From positions 8,804,992 to 8,868,991 of the forward strand of contig JAJEKV010000058.1 of the NCBI GenBank assembly GCA_021234155.1: a stretch of DNA of 64,000 nucleotides, in the 5' to 3' direction. Positions 21,390-31,319 of this stretch are shown here, piece by piece. This DNA is from Isoetes taiwanensis (lineage: Eukaryota > Streptophyta > Lycopodiopsida > Isoetales > Isoetaceae). A model generated the notes under the pieces. It had not been told where the DNA came from. It did not search any database and worked only from the letters and a program-made list of their open reading frames with translations. The position numbers were made by a program, and so were the translations under genes. Position 1 is the first letter of the stretch; every line of letters starts with the position of its first letter.

Positions 21390-21651
21390 TAAATTGAATT
21401 TGGCGTCTGGGAATTCTTTATCAGCGTCTGTGAAAATACTTCACAGCGTCTGCGCAGACGCGATCTTTTTTTTTTTTTTTTTTTTTTTTACGTTCGCGTC
21501 TGCAGTTTTCTACAGACGGCGTCGCGAAAAATTTTCGCGTATTTAAATTTTTTTTTCCGGCCGGCGAGGTTTAAATACGTTAAATATGTATTTTATTAAA
21601 AAATATGTATTTTTGACTTTATACGTCAGGAATTTGAATTTTGTACGTACA
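21351..21651. repeat. A-rich, AAAT and poly(T) tracts, right subterminal region
   Basis: An (AAAT)n run at about 21,361-21,395, a T run at about 21,469-21,490, and repeated GCGTCTGCG-like words lie between the array end and the right hAT-like terminus. No gene is visible. Confidence 0.6.
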
Positions 21652-21680
21652 GAACCTATCCCTGCTATTACCCTGGAGTT

Positions 21681-22342
21681 TCTCGACTCGTGAGTCGGGA
21701 AAGTTAGAGGAGCACAGGAGAGAAGAAGATCGAAGGGACTTTCTCGACTCGCGAGTTGAGAATACCCATAGGAGAGGAGAGAACATAGGAGAGTGAAGGC
21801 CAGAGTGAAAGCACCGCTCATTCCCAAATCCTTGCCTGCCCCGCCTCTTTGAACGATGCAACTTAGGATATAAATTAAGCGACATTGCCCGAAGAGGCGA
21901 GGGAAGAAAGGATGGGAAGGCTCGATGCTTTCACTCGTCAACCATTAATCTCTAATGTTCTCTCTATTGCCCTGGGGTATCTCGACTCGCGAGTCGAGAA
22001 AGTCAGAGGAGCACAGGAAAGTCGAAGTATGAAGGGACTTTCTCGACCCGCGAGTCGAGAAAGCCCCTTCATACTGTTCTTCCCGTTTATTCTCTGGCTT
22101 TCTCAACTCGCGAGTCGAGAAAGTCCCTTCAATCTTTGCTTTTCTTTACTTCTCTGGGGTTTCTCGACTCGCGAGTCGAGAAAGCCCCCGCAACCTCTGA
22201 TTTCCCGTGTTTCTCTGGGGTATCTCGAAAGCCCCCGCAACCTCTGATTTCCCGTGTTTCTCTGGGGTATCTCGACTCACGAGTCGAGAAAGCCCCCCGC
22301 CAGAATCAGAAGATCGCGAGGGCTTTCGACTTCATGAGTCGA
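21681..22342. repeat. Left array of 18-bp CTCGACTCGCGAGTCGAG palindromes
   Basis: Eight full or near-full copies: 21681-21699, 21742-21761, 21980-21999, 22041-22060, 22101-22120, 22162-22181, 22270-22289 and the variant 22327-22342. A remnant at 22,222-22,231 has lost its centre. Copies are joined by GAAAGTCCCTTC and CTCTGGGGT-type spacers. Most changes leave one arm intact. Confidence 0.85.
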
Positions 22343-22609
22343 AACCTCCGAATCGAGAGATAGTAATTTACCTTATGTGGCACTAACGCTATTGTGTTCT
22401 CGCGATTGGCTAATCTTTGGCGAAGCTCGTTGGTGGCGTGTCCGTGAAGAACTCTGCACTCGTTTGGAATATTTGTCCTTGATCCTTTGCGGCACTTCCT
22501 TTTTTCCGTGCGCAATACTTGCCGCGCCCTCATCGAATGTTGGCCGTCCACAACCCAAAACCTCCGATGTCTTTTCCCTTCGTGTCTTCCTCGGACTTCA
22601 ATTTGAACA

Positions 22610-23639
22610 ACTCATCGGTCGATCCGCTGAATGGTATGACATCCGCGAGCATTGGATCCGCAAGGATGCTGCACCATCAAGTTCAGAATCTCCAGCATGT
22701 GTGCTAGATTAAATTCCCTGTGGTTGAACAAGACGGCATCTCCTGTGCAAATCTTCAGGCGTCGATGTCCAACGGTACAGGCTTGTGTGATATTCCCAAT
22801 GGATATCTTGAGTTAGCCGCTCCATCTTCCGGGCTCCTCTGCGTGATTTCCTAATCTGCTCATCCGGATCCAAGAATTGGGAGTCGACCAGTATCTTCCT
22901 CATCTTGAAGATCCGAATCCTCCGTGTACTCTCATCCGCTTCATCCTGCGGTCCCGCCCCGGAGTTTTTCTTTCTGAACTACAATAGCACTGGTAACTGC
23001 CGAGTGCTTTAGAGTCTTTAGCACGCTGGACGTAAAGCTCCCGGTGTTGAACAGCTTCTTCCTCACCCTGGAAATCTCCATTCCAAGCTCCCTGGATGTC
23101 AGGGTTCCGGCCTCCTTCATCCCTTCCAGATCCTTCCACCCAAGGTTCTGACAATTTAAAGGCGCCGGCCTTTTGTCGGTCCCCTTCGACTTGCTCATTT
23201 AGATACTGATAACTTCTTCGTGTGGTAGAACTTACCCTTCAGGCAGTCTTCCACATACAATGTAAGATGCTTCGAATCTGGCGCAGAGACGGAGAGCACA
23301 ACACCGACCTTCTTGTACTTGTCGCCGGAGCTCTTCTTATCCCTTTGCCACAGAAACAGATCTTTCTCCTTTCCACTTGTTGATACTTCGACATACCACC
23401 AAGAATCTGCTGGTGTATCAAGTAGCTCTGTCTCCAATCCCTCGATAACGAAGAACAGAGTTCGGCCAGTGATCACTAGCGTCTCCGCAGTGAATGCTGC
23501 AAGACAGAAGGATGGATCAGTAAAGGTATCCTGACCGAACACAAAACTGAGAGCTCACCTGGAGTCACTGTCTTTCTTTTCTTGGTGCCGCTTGAACCAG
23601 CTTCCGCTCCGGCGCCTCGCTTCTTCGATGGAGTCGCCA
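22610..23639 (-). CDS. Unrecognised multi-exon gene, left member of a divergent pair
   Basis: On the minus strand ATG at 23639 (MATPSKKRGAGAEAGSSGTK) opens a basic N-terminus with a GTKKRK nuclear-signal-like motif and reaches a CCAG|GTGAGC donor near 23,557. An acceptor CTTGCAG at about 23,499 leads to an exon with TLFFVIEGLETELLDTP and WWYVEVS, ending near a GG|GTAAGT donor at about 23,230. Further coding-like stretches follow (SRELGMEISRVRKKLF at about 23,090; GDAVLFNHREFNLAHMLEIL at about 22,720), with a stop near 22,612. Exon joins beyond the first are uncertain and I recognise no domain. Palindrome arrays lie on both sides of the pair, which suggests a transposon cargo or transposition gene. 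Confidence 0.4.
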
Positions 23640-24037
23640 TATCTGTATGCCCCCGCATCTTCTTGCTGCTCGAATTCCCTTGTAAATTGAGCCTCTTCCG
23701 CGCCTTGGAGGTTTTAGAACTGCACGTAAAAATGGTCGGGCGTGTTATTAAATTTGAAATTAAGGATACACAATCATTCAAGGAAAAAAAGCGGGCTAAG
23801 GGTACAGCATGGCCAGCTTTAGCCCGCCCAAACACCAATTCCAAATTCATTCATTTCTAGGGACTTACTGAGCGCAGTGGAGATTTCCGGGCGCTTAGTT
23901 CGGCAGCGGGGCGCACAGCGACCGGAGGCGGAGATCGATTGCTCGCGAGTTCACGACGGATGGCGCCACGACGCTGTAAGCTCCTAACGGCGCCTTACTC
24001 TCTGTCTATTTCTAACTGCGTGTCTTTTTGCAAATAG

Positions 24038-24261
24038 TTGATTTGATCGATGAGCATGGGGCTAAGGTTGCAAGCGGAGAGGAGCTGCAACACACGGGAA
24101 CTCTTCACTGCCGTGCCATGGAAGAGGGATACACGAGAATCGCTTTGATACAAGTATTTGATGCGGATGCATTGTTGATGAGGCCAACAGAAGATGCGAA
24201 GACTCTCGGCGAGGCTGCGGGATCTGTGATACAATGGCCCAAGGAATTCCTGCGTGAAGAG
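24038..24261 (+). CDS. Exon of the right divergent gene, resembling a DUF found in plant transposon ORFs
   Basis: Bounded by a TTTGCAAATAG acceptor and a GAG|GTGAGT donor. The reading frame contains GAKVASGEEL, a central FDADALLMRP, and GEAAGSVIQWPKEFL at the end. The last block resembles the GSFVQWP-type motif of a domain of unknown function often seen downstream of CACTA-family transposase genes in plants (from memory, not searched). The upstream exon and start are not resolved. It lies head to head with the gene ending at 23,639, sharing an intergenic region of about 350 bases. Confidence 0.4.
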
Positions 24262-24320
24262 GTGAGTTTTAGAGATGTCTGTTTCATTATGTGTGTAGAA
24301 TATGCCAGATGTGTTTAGAA

Positions 24321-24598
24321 CATGGAACTGCTCGAACGCTCGACGGATTTATTATTTCCTTGTCCAGCATATTTCAGCGTTACGAGATGAAATATAGTCT
24401 CTGGGTTAAGATATGCTCGACACGAAAACAATGGATCGGAGTAACACTCGAACAGCTCCCTGTTTTGATCATGGAACTGTTTGACAGCTTGCCCGATTTA
24501 TGGTTTCCTTGTTGAGCATATTTCAGCGTCGAGATACTCTCTAGGTTGAGAGATGCTCAGCAAGGGAACTATAAATCGGAGCAACTCGCAAACAGTTT
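24321..24598. repeat. Two tandem foldbacks of about 130-145 bases
   Basis: Each unit begins GGAACTG, passes ATTTAT and TTTCCTTG, turns near ATTTCAGCG, and returns as ATGCTC, GGAACTA or an equivalent, and AACAG. Unit 1 is about 24,321-24,461 and unit 2 about 24,473-24,598. The second has the better-matched arms (GAACTGTTTG...CAAACAGTTTC). Confidence 0.6.
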
Positions 24599-24699
24599 CA
24601 AGTGTCTGTATTTTTGCTTGGAATTAGGTCTAGGGCCTTAGAGATGCGGTTCAAATGCATCCCCCCGTGGTTAGTCGCAGAGGCCTCCACCTCCGTCCA

Positions 24700-25363
24700 G
24701 GCCACTCCCCTTCGCAATATTCGAGGAAGATGGTTTGAAGGAGAGTGGCTCAGACAGGCTAGAGGCACCTAGGACTAAAAACAGGAGAATGGAGGCACCT
24801 AGGACTAAAAACAGGAGAATGGACTCAACCTTGGACTGTTTGTGAGACTAGCGGGTCTTCTCGCCCCACGAGTCGAGAAAACAACCAGAGTGCCTTGAGG
24901 ATGCTGGCCTTAAGGGTTGCATTTCTCTATGCTTAAGGCATTCTCGACTCGCGAGTCGAGAATGCGCACGACAAGCTCGTGGTTTCGCGTGGTTGTTGCG
25001 TAGGGAGGCCTCCACCCAGTCCGAGCCCCTCCCCTTCGCAATATTCGAGGAAGATGGATCGAAGGAGAGTGGCTCGACTGGTCGAGCCCTAGCGACGCAT
25101 TCTGAGAATGGGCTGGCTAATGGATTCTCGACTGGCGAGTCGAGAATGCAAGTGTTGGCTTCCTGTCTGCATTCTCGACTCGCAAGTCGAGAATGCCTTA
25201 GCCAGCAAAAACTCCAGGTAGTACTCCTGGAGTGCTGGCTGGTTAAGGCACTCTCGACTCGCGAGTCGAGAATGCAGACAGTGAGCCAGACCCCAAGGCC
25301 TGCAGACAGTTAGGGCCACTTCCCTTCGCAATATTCGAGCAAGATAGTTCGAAGGACAGTGGC
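24700..25363. repeat. Three dispersed hairpins with GCCACT...AGTGGC arms
   Basis: Copies near 24,700-24,752, 25,022-25,075 and 25,315-25,363 share CCCTTCGCAATATTCGAG and return as CGAAGGA(G/C)AGTGGC. In the last copy the arms GCCACTTCCCTTCG and CGAAGGACAGTGGC pair almost fully. Confidence 0.7.
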
Positions 25364-25454
25364 TCAGACTGTCTGCAGGCTGATGTGAGAATGCACTCGA
25401 GCCAGCATCGTTGTGTGTGAGACTAGCAAGTTTTCTCGACTCACGAGTCGAGAA
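24858..25454. repeat. Right array of the 18-bp palindrome family
   Basis: Six recognisable copies at about 24858-24879, 24942-24962, 25125-25145, 25172-25193, 25252-25272 and 25433-25454, plus a variant at 25071-25090. Spacers differ from the left array (GAATGC and TTAAGGCA words here). Confidence 0.8.
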
Positions 25455-25740
25455 AGCAGCCAGCACATCTGTGGTTAGTCGCTGAGGCCTCCACCCAGTC
25501 TTCAATGTTTGCGGGCCATGGGATTCAACGTATATTTCAAATTTCGTTTTTTCATAGATTTTAGTTTAGATTATCAACGTGAAGAAGTGTTGATTGACAT
25601 ACTTATATATCCTGGTTCAAGCTCTAAGTTATGGGATTAGAATTTGTGGCATTGATGCATGCTGTAATTCTCATATGCCTAAGAAACGAATACTATATGC
25701 TGCTTGTCTATGTATTTGACGTTCCCCCCCTCCCGTTTTT

Positions 25741-25888
25741 TTTTTTTTTTTTTTTTTTTTTTTTGAAGGCATGGTTGGTGGGACTTGCATCTGCCCACGT
25801 CTCCCACCCAATGGTAGCCAGTGGATTTTGAACCCTGGTGGGGATCACCCCAACTCACCTTATCATTAGACCACCACCACGATGGGCA
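25741..25888 (-). mobile_element. tRNA-derived SINE with poly(A) tail
   Basis: On the minus strand an A-box-like TGGTCTAATGATAAGG (25858-25873), a B-box-like GGGTTCAAAATCC (25823-25835), a short body and a terminal run of about 24 A (the + strand T tract at 25,741). This is the layout of a tRNA-headed SINE. Target duplications were not resolved. Confidence 0.65.
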
Positions 25889-26974
25889 AGTTGAGAGTAA
25901 TGATGTCATTGGTTTCCTCCGCCAAATGCAAGGCAATCAAAAAATCCAATAAGAAGATATATAGAAGGGATCAATACAAAAGCAAGCCCAACCAAGTGTC
26001 CTGCTGAACTCCTGAGGCTTTTTCATTAATCTCTTGAGTAGCAAGGTCATTCCAAATCCTTCATAGCAATATACACACTTTCTGAGAACAAGAAGTAGGC
26101 CTTTTAAAATCCGAATTTGCTCTCCAATAGCTTCAAGTACCAGTTAAACAATAAAATAAATATATATTGCAATATAAAAAAACGATGCAGGATAGCACAA
26201 CGATGATCTAAGTTTCAACAGATTAACGATCCAAGTTCGATAATATAATGCATTTGCAAAAATCATAGATCTAAAGCAAGAGCATACCATTCCCAACTAC
26301 CCAACTAGGTTATGAATTCTGAATTTATGATAACAACGGGCTACTCAAACATTTGATTGTTATGAATTCAATGTCTCTAACCAAAGGGGGGTTCACACAT
26401 GTATTCCAGATAATACATGTGTGTGGGGGGAGAAGGGGCTTTTCCAAACTTCTTGAAGTGAAGTACGCATACTTAAGTTAACTCTTACGCTTTGGCACCC
26501 GAGCTGTATGTGTTTTCACGGTTTCGGCTGGGGTTTCTTTGCAAGGCACAGGAGTTAGGAATAGGTTAGAGAGCTAGAGTTTGATTCCTGGCTGCCTGAG
26601 ATACATTTAGGATCCTTGAAGTTTTGGAGGTAATTTTTTAATATTTTTTAGTCCTATTTCATTTGTGCCTCATAAAACCTGTTACAGAGTTTTTTATGAA
26701 TCAATTGGGAAGTACTCTTAGGTGAGCAACATAAAGCATTGTTGAGAATCGTTGGTGTAGTCCACCTCCATTTCCTACAACAACTTTTTTTTTGTAGCTC
26801 AAGCTTCGTCTTTCTCTATTTCGGCCTTCTGTGGTTTTAAGACTTGTTTAAGCACTCCTAGAGTACTAATCATCTGGCATAGAGACATGTCTAAGATGGA
26901 AGCACGAGTTTGGATCTTTCTGATCTCTCCAGATAGGTGAGAGCATAGTGATTTACTTATTTGCATATGGTCGG
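25889..26974. other. No gene recognised
   Basis: AT-rich sequence with no supportable ORF, ending at the outer edge of the gypsy LTR. Confidence 0.5.
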
Positions 26975-27212
26975 TGTTACACCTAACGGAGAAGCATACA
27001 CCTACCGCCCATGCCAATGATTCCTTGAATCCCCTACGGTGTAATCTACAATCCCGGATTGCCAGTAATCCCTGGTTGATTGTTTATCTCTAGCTCTTGT
27101 AGTTGCCTTAAATCAACTACTATGGTTGATTGATGGAAGAAAGGGAAAAGCTAATAGCCAAGTTTCCTACTTAGTGAGGATGCAGGAACAATTTCTCGAG
27201 CAAATAGCAAGC

Positions 27213-27238
27213 GGGTGAAAGCATGTTGTAGTGGAACA
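27213..27238 (+). repeat. Left 26-bp terminal inverted repeat
   Basis: Begins GGGTGAAAGCATGTTG; perfect inverse of 35212-35237. Preceded by AAGC. Confidence 0.85.
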
Positions 27239-27549
27239 AAAACGTGCATTTTAGCACCACATTTTTGGGTGCTAAGTGTGGTGGGAACTACCGAATTTGT
27301 AGTGGGAGAGGCAGTTATTTTTTTCAAATATACACATGATTACTTATTCAAAATTTTGTCCTTTCAGTCTTATTCAGTCTTATTCAGCAATGTACACGAT
27401 CATTTTCCCTCAAAAACTCTGATCACGCTCCCTTAATCCGGCAAGACCATTTCTGATTCTGAATTTTCATTTTCCCTCAAAAAATCTGATCACGCTCCCT
27501 TAATCCGCCAAGACCATTTCTGGTTTCTGGCAAGAAGATCGATCACAAA

Positions 27550-30192
27550 ATGGTTCTGATCATACCGGACTTGAATGCCACGGGATACACCTACAAGGAA
27601 ATGTACAGGCAAGAAAAGCATTACGCCACACAAGAAGAAATCGAGTCTGTTTGGGGACCGAAAGTATTAGGAAAATCCACTTACAGGTGGGTTGCATTCT
27701 AGATTCGGGGATGCCCATGATTCTCTGTTGTTTAGAATATTGTTTTGTTTCATCATGCAGGTTGAAGAATCTGAGCAAGGAGAGGTATAATGAATATATG
27801 TGCCTTTACAAAAAAATCACAGGCAGGAAGTGTGCCTGGGGAGGCATGGCCTCACAGACTATGGCTGTTGCGTATTACCTTCACACAAAAGGAAAAGAAA
27901 TAAACTGGTTGAGTTTCTGGCAACAGTTAAGAGAAAACGGGTCTGAAGACTCTCCGTCCCAACGTAAGAGGAAGCATGCAAGCATTTCAAATAGTGAGGA
28001 AGCAGAGCAACCTACCACAGATGATGCTTCCTCTCTTGAAATGACTAGGCCATAATTCAAGCCTCCTCAAGCTGTAAGAAGAATCTCGGGGAAAATCACT
28101 GAAAAAATAGGTACTTTTCAACCCTCTTCTTCTGGAACCACCATATGATGCAATTTAATATTAGAACTGTTATTTTCCAGCAAGGTCTAGCAAGCTTGAA
28201 CAATCAGGTACACCACTTACTTCTTCATTTGGGTGTGTTGTAAGTTATGTGTAGGAAATTTGTGCTGCTAGTTTCGAGTTGTGGTGGATAATTTCAGTTC
28301 ACAGTAGTATGTAGCTCCAAATGTGTTACATGACAGTCATATGGTGCCAATTATATGTTAATAATGTAGTTTGTAGCATATGTAGTGTCACATATAGTAC
28401 CAAACGTGGTACCTTATCTGAATAGTGAATTGGCTTCCATATGTTTCTATACTTAGTGTCATATATGATGTTAGATATGGTGATACTTGTGAATGGTGGA
28501 TTGTCTGCCATATGTGGTGCCAACTGCTGCGCTAAATATTGCACCACGCTATCTGCCACATATGGGGTGGTGGATGCCTTCCGGATGTGGTGCCTTCTTT
28601 GCATTGTGGTGCCACATGTGGTGTCTAATGTGGCACCACTATGGATCCACATTTTGCACCACATGTGGTGTCTTTTACGCCATTTGTGGTGCGAAGTAAT
28701 GGATTGCCATATGTGGTGCCTTGGGTGCATTGTGGTGCCATAGGTGGTGTGTCATGTGGCACCAGTTTGGTGCCACATGCCACACCACATGTGGTGAATA
28801 TGACGCCATTTGTGGTGCAAAGTTTGTCATGATGGAATTTGTGGTGTGTAAAGTGGTGCCTGTTGTGTCATGTGGTACTAACCTTGGATTACTTTCCAGT
28901 TGAATTCAACAGGACACTGGGAGAATGGATCAACTCTACAAGATCAGAAGTGATTCAGTGTAAGGCAAGATCAAAAGTGATTCAGTGTAAGTCTGCTCAG
29001 CCTCTTGAGGTACTTCATAACAAAATTCCTGAAGTGCTTAGTATAATTGTATTCTCATTGACAAATTTGCGTTCACTTTGCAGGATTTGTAATCACTGTT
29101 GCATTGAGAATTGCTGTCATGAATTTTCTACAGCATGGGTACAAGCCTTAGGTGTGAGTAGAGAGGATCAAAAGCAACTTCAAGCTACTGAGGCACTTAC
29201 AAGTGAGCACTTATAGGTAGCTTAGTTTACATGCTAAGGGCCTGATGTAAGGGACAGATGCCAATTAGGATTAATGGACTTCCTAATCTTTCACCCTGGC
29301 TTAGTCTCTTTCGTTTGTCCTGTTTGATGTGTCTAATTTGCCCCCTAGGATGAGGTCGCTCACTCATTTTAGGTGGCGAATTAGATACATCAAGCAGGAA
29401 ACTCGAAAAGAGAGTAAGCCTGGCTTAGTCTCCTTCGTTTTCTGTTTGATGTATCTAATTTGCCCCCTAGGATGACATCGCTCACTCAGGTGGCGAATTA
29501 GATACATCAAGCAGGAAACACGAAAAGGGATTAAGCCCGACATAAAACAAGATCCTGGCTGGCAAATCAGAAGATGCATCAGGTTACATGAAGTCGGACA
29601 AATCAGTAGATGTCAACAAATCAGTAGGTGCATCAAGTCAAGCTCCAGTAGGTGCTCCAACTGGACAACAATCTGCCAGATCAGCAGATGCATTAAGTCA
29701 TGCTCCACACCAATCGGCCAAATCAGCAGATGCATCAGGTTATGATCTGAACAAATCGTTTGGTGAATGTAAGTCACAAGGTAACTTCCAACCTTTTGTG
29801 CCTGTCTTCTTTTTAATTTAACCCATATAGTTACCGAATCTGTTAAATTTTTGCAGCTGGAAGTGTCTCAGAGAAAAAGTAAGAGCAGAATTCCAAGCAA
29901 AAGACACCTCCAAGACATTCTGAAGCATATATGTGTCTTGCTATATGTGTCTTTGTAAAGCATGTTGTGGCTACAGTAATGCGAGACTTGGACATACTAT
30001 CCCAATGCAAGGTGAGTTCGTAGATTTGAAGGTATTACTCATCCAATGTGAGGCCTGATATGTTTGTTGCAGGGTGTACCAATTTCTAGTTGCGAGCTGT
30101 TGGACACGCGCAGAATGATGATTGATGTTGTGAAGCACAATTGCTGTAGTAATGAAGCTGAGGTTGACAGATCAATAGATCTTTACTTGTAA
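27550..30192 (+). CDS. Unrecognised multi-exon gene inside the 8-kb TIR element
   Basis: ATG at about 27550 (MVLIIPDLNATGYTYKEMYR) runs to a donor after GKSTYR near 27,687. An acceptor CATGCAG near 27,761 opens LKNLSKERYNEYMCLYKKI, with ITGRKCAWGGMA and a Lys/Arg-rich RKRKH segment. Later coding-like exons include a repeat-rich KSDKSVDVNKSVGASS segment at about 29,590-29,780 with a CAAG|GTAACT donor, EAYMCLAICVFVKHVV at about 29,920, and a last exon GVPISSCELL...SIDLYL with stop near 30,192. Exon joins between 28,060 and 29,590 are not resolved, and the GTGGTG array lies in that gap. I recognise no domain. Confidence 0.4.
28430..28880 (+). repeat. GTGGTG motif array, left
   Basis: More than 20 copies of TGTGGTGCC, CATATGTGGTG and CACCACATGTGGTG-like words in about 450 bases. 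Many CACATGTGG words are self-complementary. Apparent ORFs across it are products of the repeat. Confidence 0.75.
29298..29537. repeat. Two tandem hairpins with ~45-base arms
   Basis: Copy 1 (29298-29420) and copy 2 (29422-29537). Each begins GGCTTAGTCTC, carries TTTGATGTATCTAATT then GCC, turns through CCCCCTAGGATGA...GCTCACTCA, and returns as GGCGAATTAGATACATCAAG and a GTTTCCTG-complementary stretch. Arms match along almost their whole length, as expected for a recent foldback or a small-RNA precursor. Confidence 0.8.
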
Positions 30193-30359
30193 TCACATGT
30201 TTGTATTATTGTAACCAAAGAGGTTATTCTTGTAACCTATTCTTTCATTGACACTCTAATGTACATTGTTGTATACTATTGTATACAATAGACTTTTCTG
30301 GCTGACCAGAGCAACACTCTGGTGGAGTTCAAATCTCCAGAAGAAATTGATATATTCAA

Positions 30360-30860
30360 AGATTCATGACAATGTGGTGTTACATGTCGTGATAGATGTG
30401 GTGATGCAAATGGTGCATATGGTGAATCATGTGGTGCATTTGGTGAACCATGTGGTGAATCATGTGGTGAATCATAGGTGGCATGCTGGAGCTTACGTGG
30501 CATGTTGGAGCCTAGGTGGCATGTTTGAGCCACCTTGGCATGTTTGAGCCTAGGTGGCATATTTGAGCCACCTTGGCATGCTTGAGCCTTTACATGACCT
30601 TTGTTACATGTTTGACTTCCATTGACCAACATGTTTGGTGATGCAAATGGTGCATGTGGTGGATCATGTGGTGCATTTGGTGAATCATGTGGTGAATCAT
30701 GTGGTGAATCATAGGTGGCATGTTGGGTCTTACGTGGCATGTTGGAGCCTAGGTGGCATACTTGAGCCACCTTGGCATGTTGGAGCCTAGGTGGCATGCT
30801 TTCGGTCTATGTGGCATGCTTGACCCTTTACTGTGGCATGTTGGAGCCTAGGTGGCATGC
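30360..30860 (+). repeat. GTGGTG and GGTGGCATG array
   Basis: Two blocks of GTGGTGAATCAT / GTGGTGCATTTG words (30,375-30,475 and 30,635-30,712), each followed by alternating GGAGCCTAGGTGGCAT and GAGCCACCTTGGCATG words. The two blocks are similar, so a segment of about 250 bases was duplicated. Confidence 0.7.
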
Positions 30861-30900
30861 ATGCAAACGTCCCTTTCCTCTTCTGCCTCATTCCCAAAAT

Positions 30901-31296
30901 CGTATGGATGCCTACGATTTGCATCCCTTTATTCCCAAAATTCTGCCTGCTGACTTCATTCCGTCCCCATCGTCTATTCCGCCATCTCCTTCACTCCTTC
31001 CCCATTCCGTCCATCTCCTTCACTTCCGCCATGGCCAAGTTCAAGACTACACTCCGCAGGAACACTATCCCGGCCAGCACGGTCAGAATCCGTGGCTTCC
31101 TGCGGAGGATCCATGTCTTCCTCCACCAGAGGAGGCCGCCCGGTTACAGTGGTGGCCAAGTTCACTCCACCAGAGGTGGAGAAGCTCATCATGGATCATC
31201 AAGTTGCCAAGCCGTTTGCGGGTGGTGCTCGAGTGGGTGCATGCAGGGTTATGATGACGAGGCGACTCCTCGAAATGAAGATGTATGCTGCATGAG
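30901..31296 (+). CDS. Weak ORF region, possibly a small gene
   Basis: Three frames stay open over about 300 GC-richer bases. Frame choices include a Pro-rich product from ATG at 30,901 (MDAYDLHPFIPK), a basic product from ATG at about 31,031 (MAKFKTTLRRNT), and a frame ending VEKLIMDHQVAKPFAGG...LEMKMYAA at 31,296. None is recognised. Base composition differs from the AT-rich surroundings, which hints at captured coding sequence. Confidence 0.25.
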
Positions 31297-31319
31297 GAGG
31301 ACGACCTCCATATAGAGCT

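Larger units (their letters stand above)
3947..21664. mobile_element. hAT-like TIR-bounded segment, 17.7 kb, with nested retroelement array
   Basis: The left end CAGGGATAGGTTC (3947-3959) and right end GAACCTATCCCTG (21652-21664) are perfect 13-bp inverted repeats. CTATTACC flanks both sides (3939-3946 and 21665-21672), an 8-bp target duplication. CAGGG ends with 8-bp duplications are the hallmark of hAT transposons. A paralogous uninterrupted site near 21,965 supports the insertion point. No transposase ORF is visible inside; all coding signal is reverse-transcriptase element. The likeliest reading is a non-autonomous hAT into which the retroelement inserted and multiplied. Mobilisation of the whole unit is also possible. 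Confidence 0.7.

Noticed and set aside
3947-21664. CRISPR array or bacterial sequence
   Set aside because: Repeats are long retroelement units with spliceosomal introns; nothing resembles short evenly spaced direct repeats with unique spacers.
25823-25873. A true tRNA gene
   Set aside because: A- and B-box-like words are present, but no cloverleaf forms and the segment ends in a long A tail, so a SINE fits better.
28326-28903. Several overlapping ORFs rich in His/Val/Trp/Pro across the GTGGTG array
   Set aside because: They exist in multiple frames on both strands because the repeat lacks stop codons; no gene content.
30276-30797. Minus-strand 173-codon ORF with SPHDSPHDSP repeats
   Set aside because: A translation of the GTGGTGAATCAT repeats; not conserved protein.
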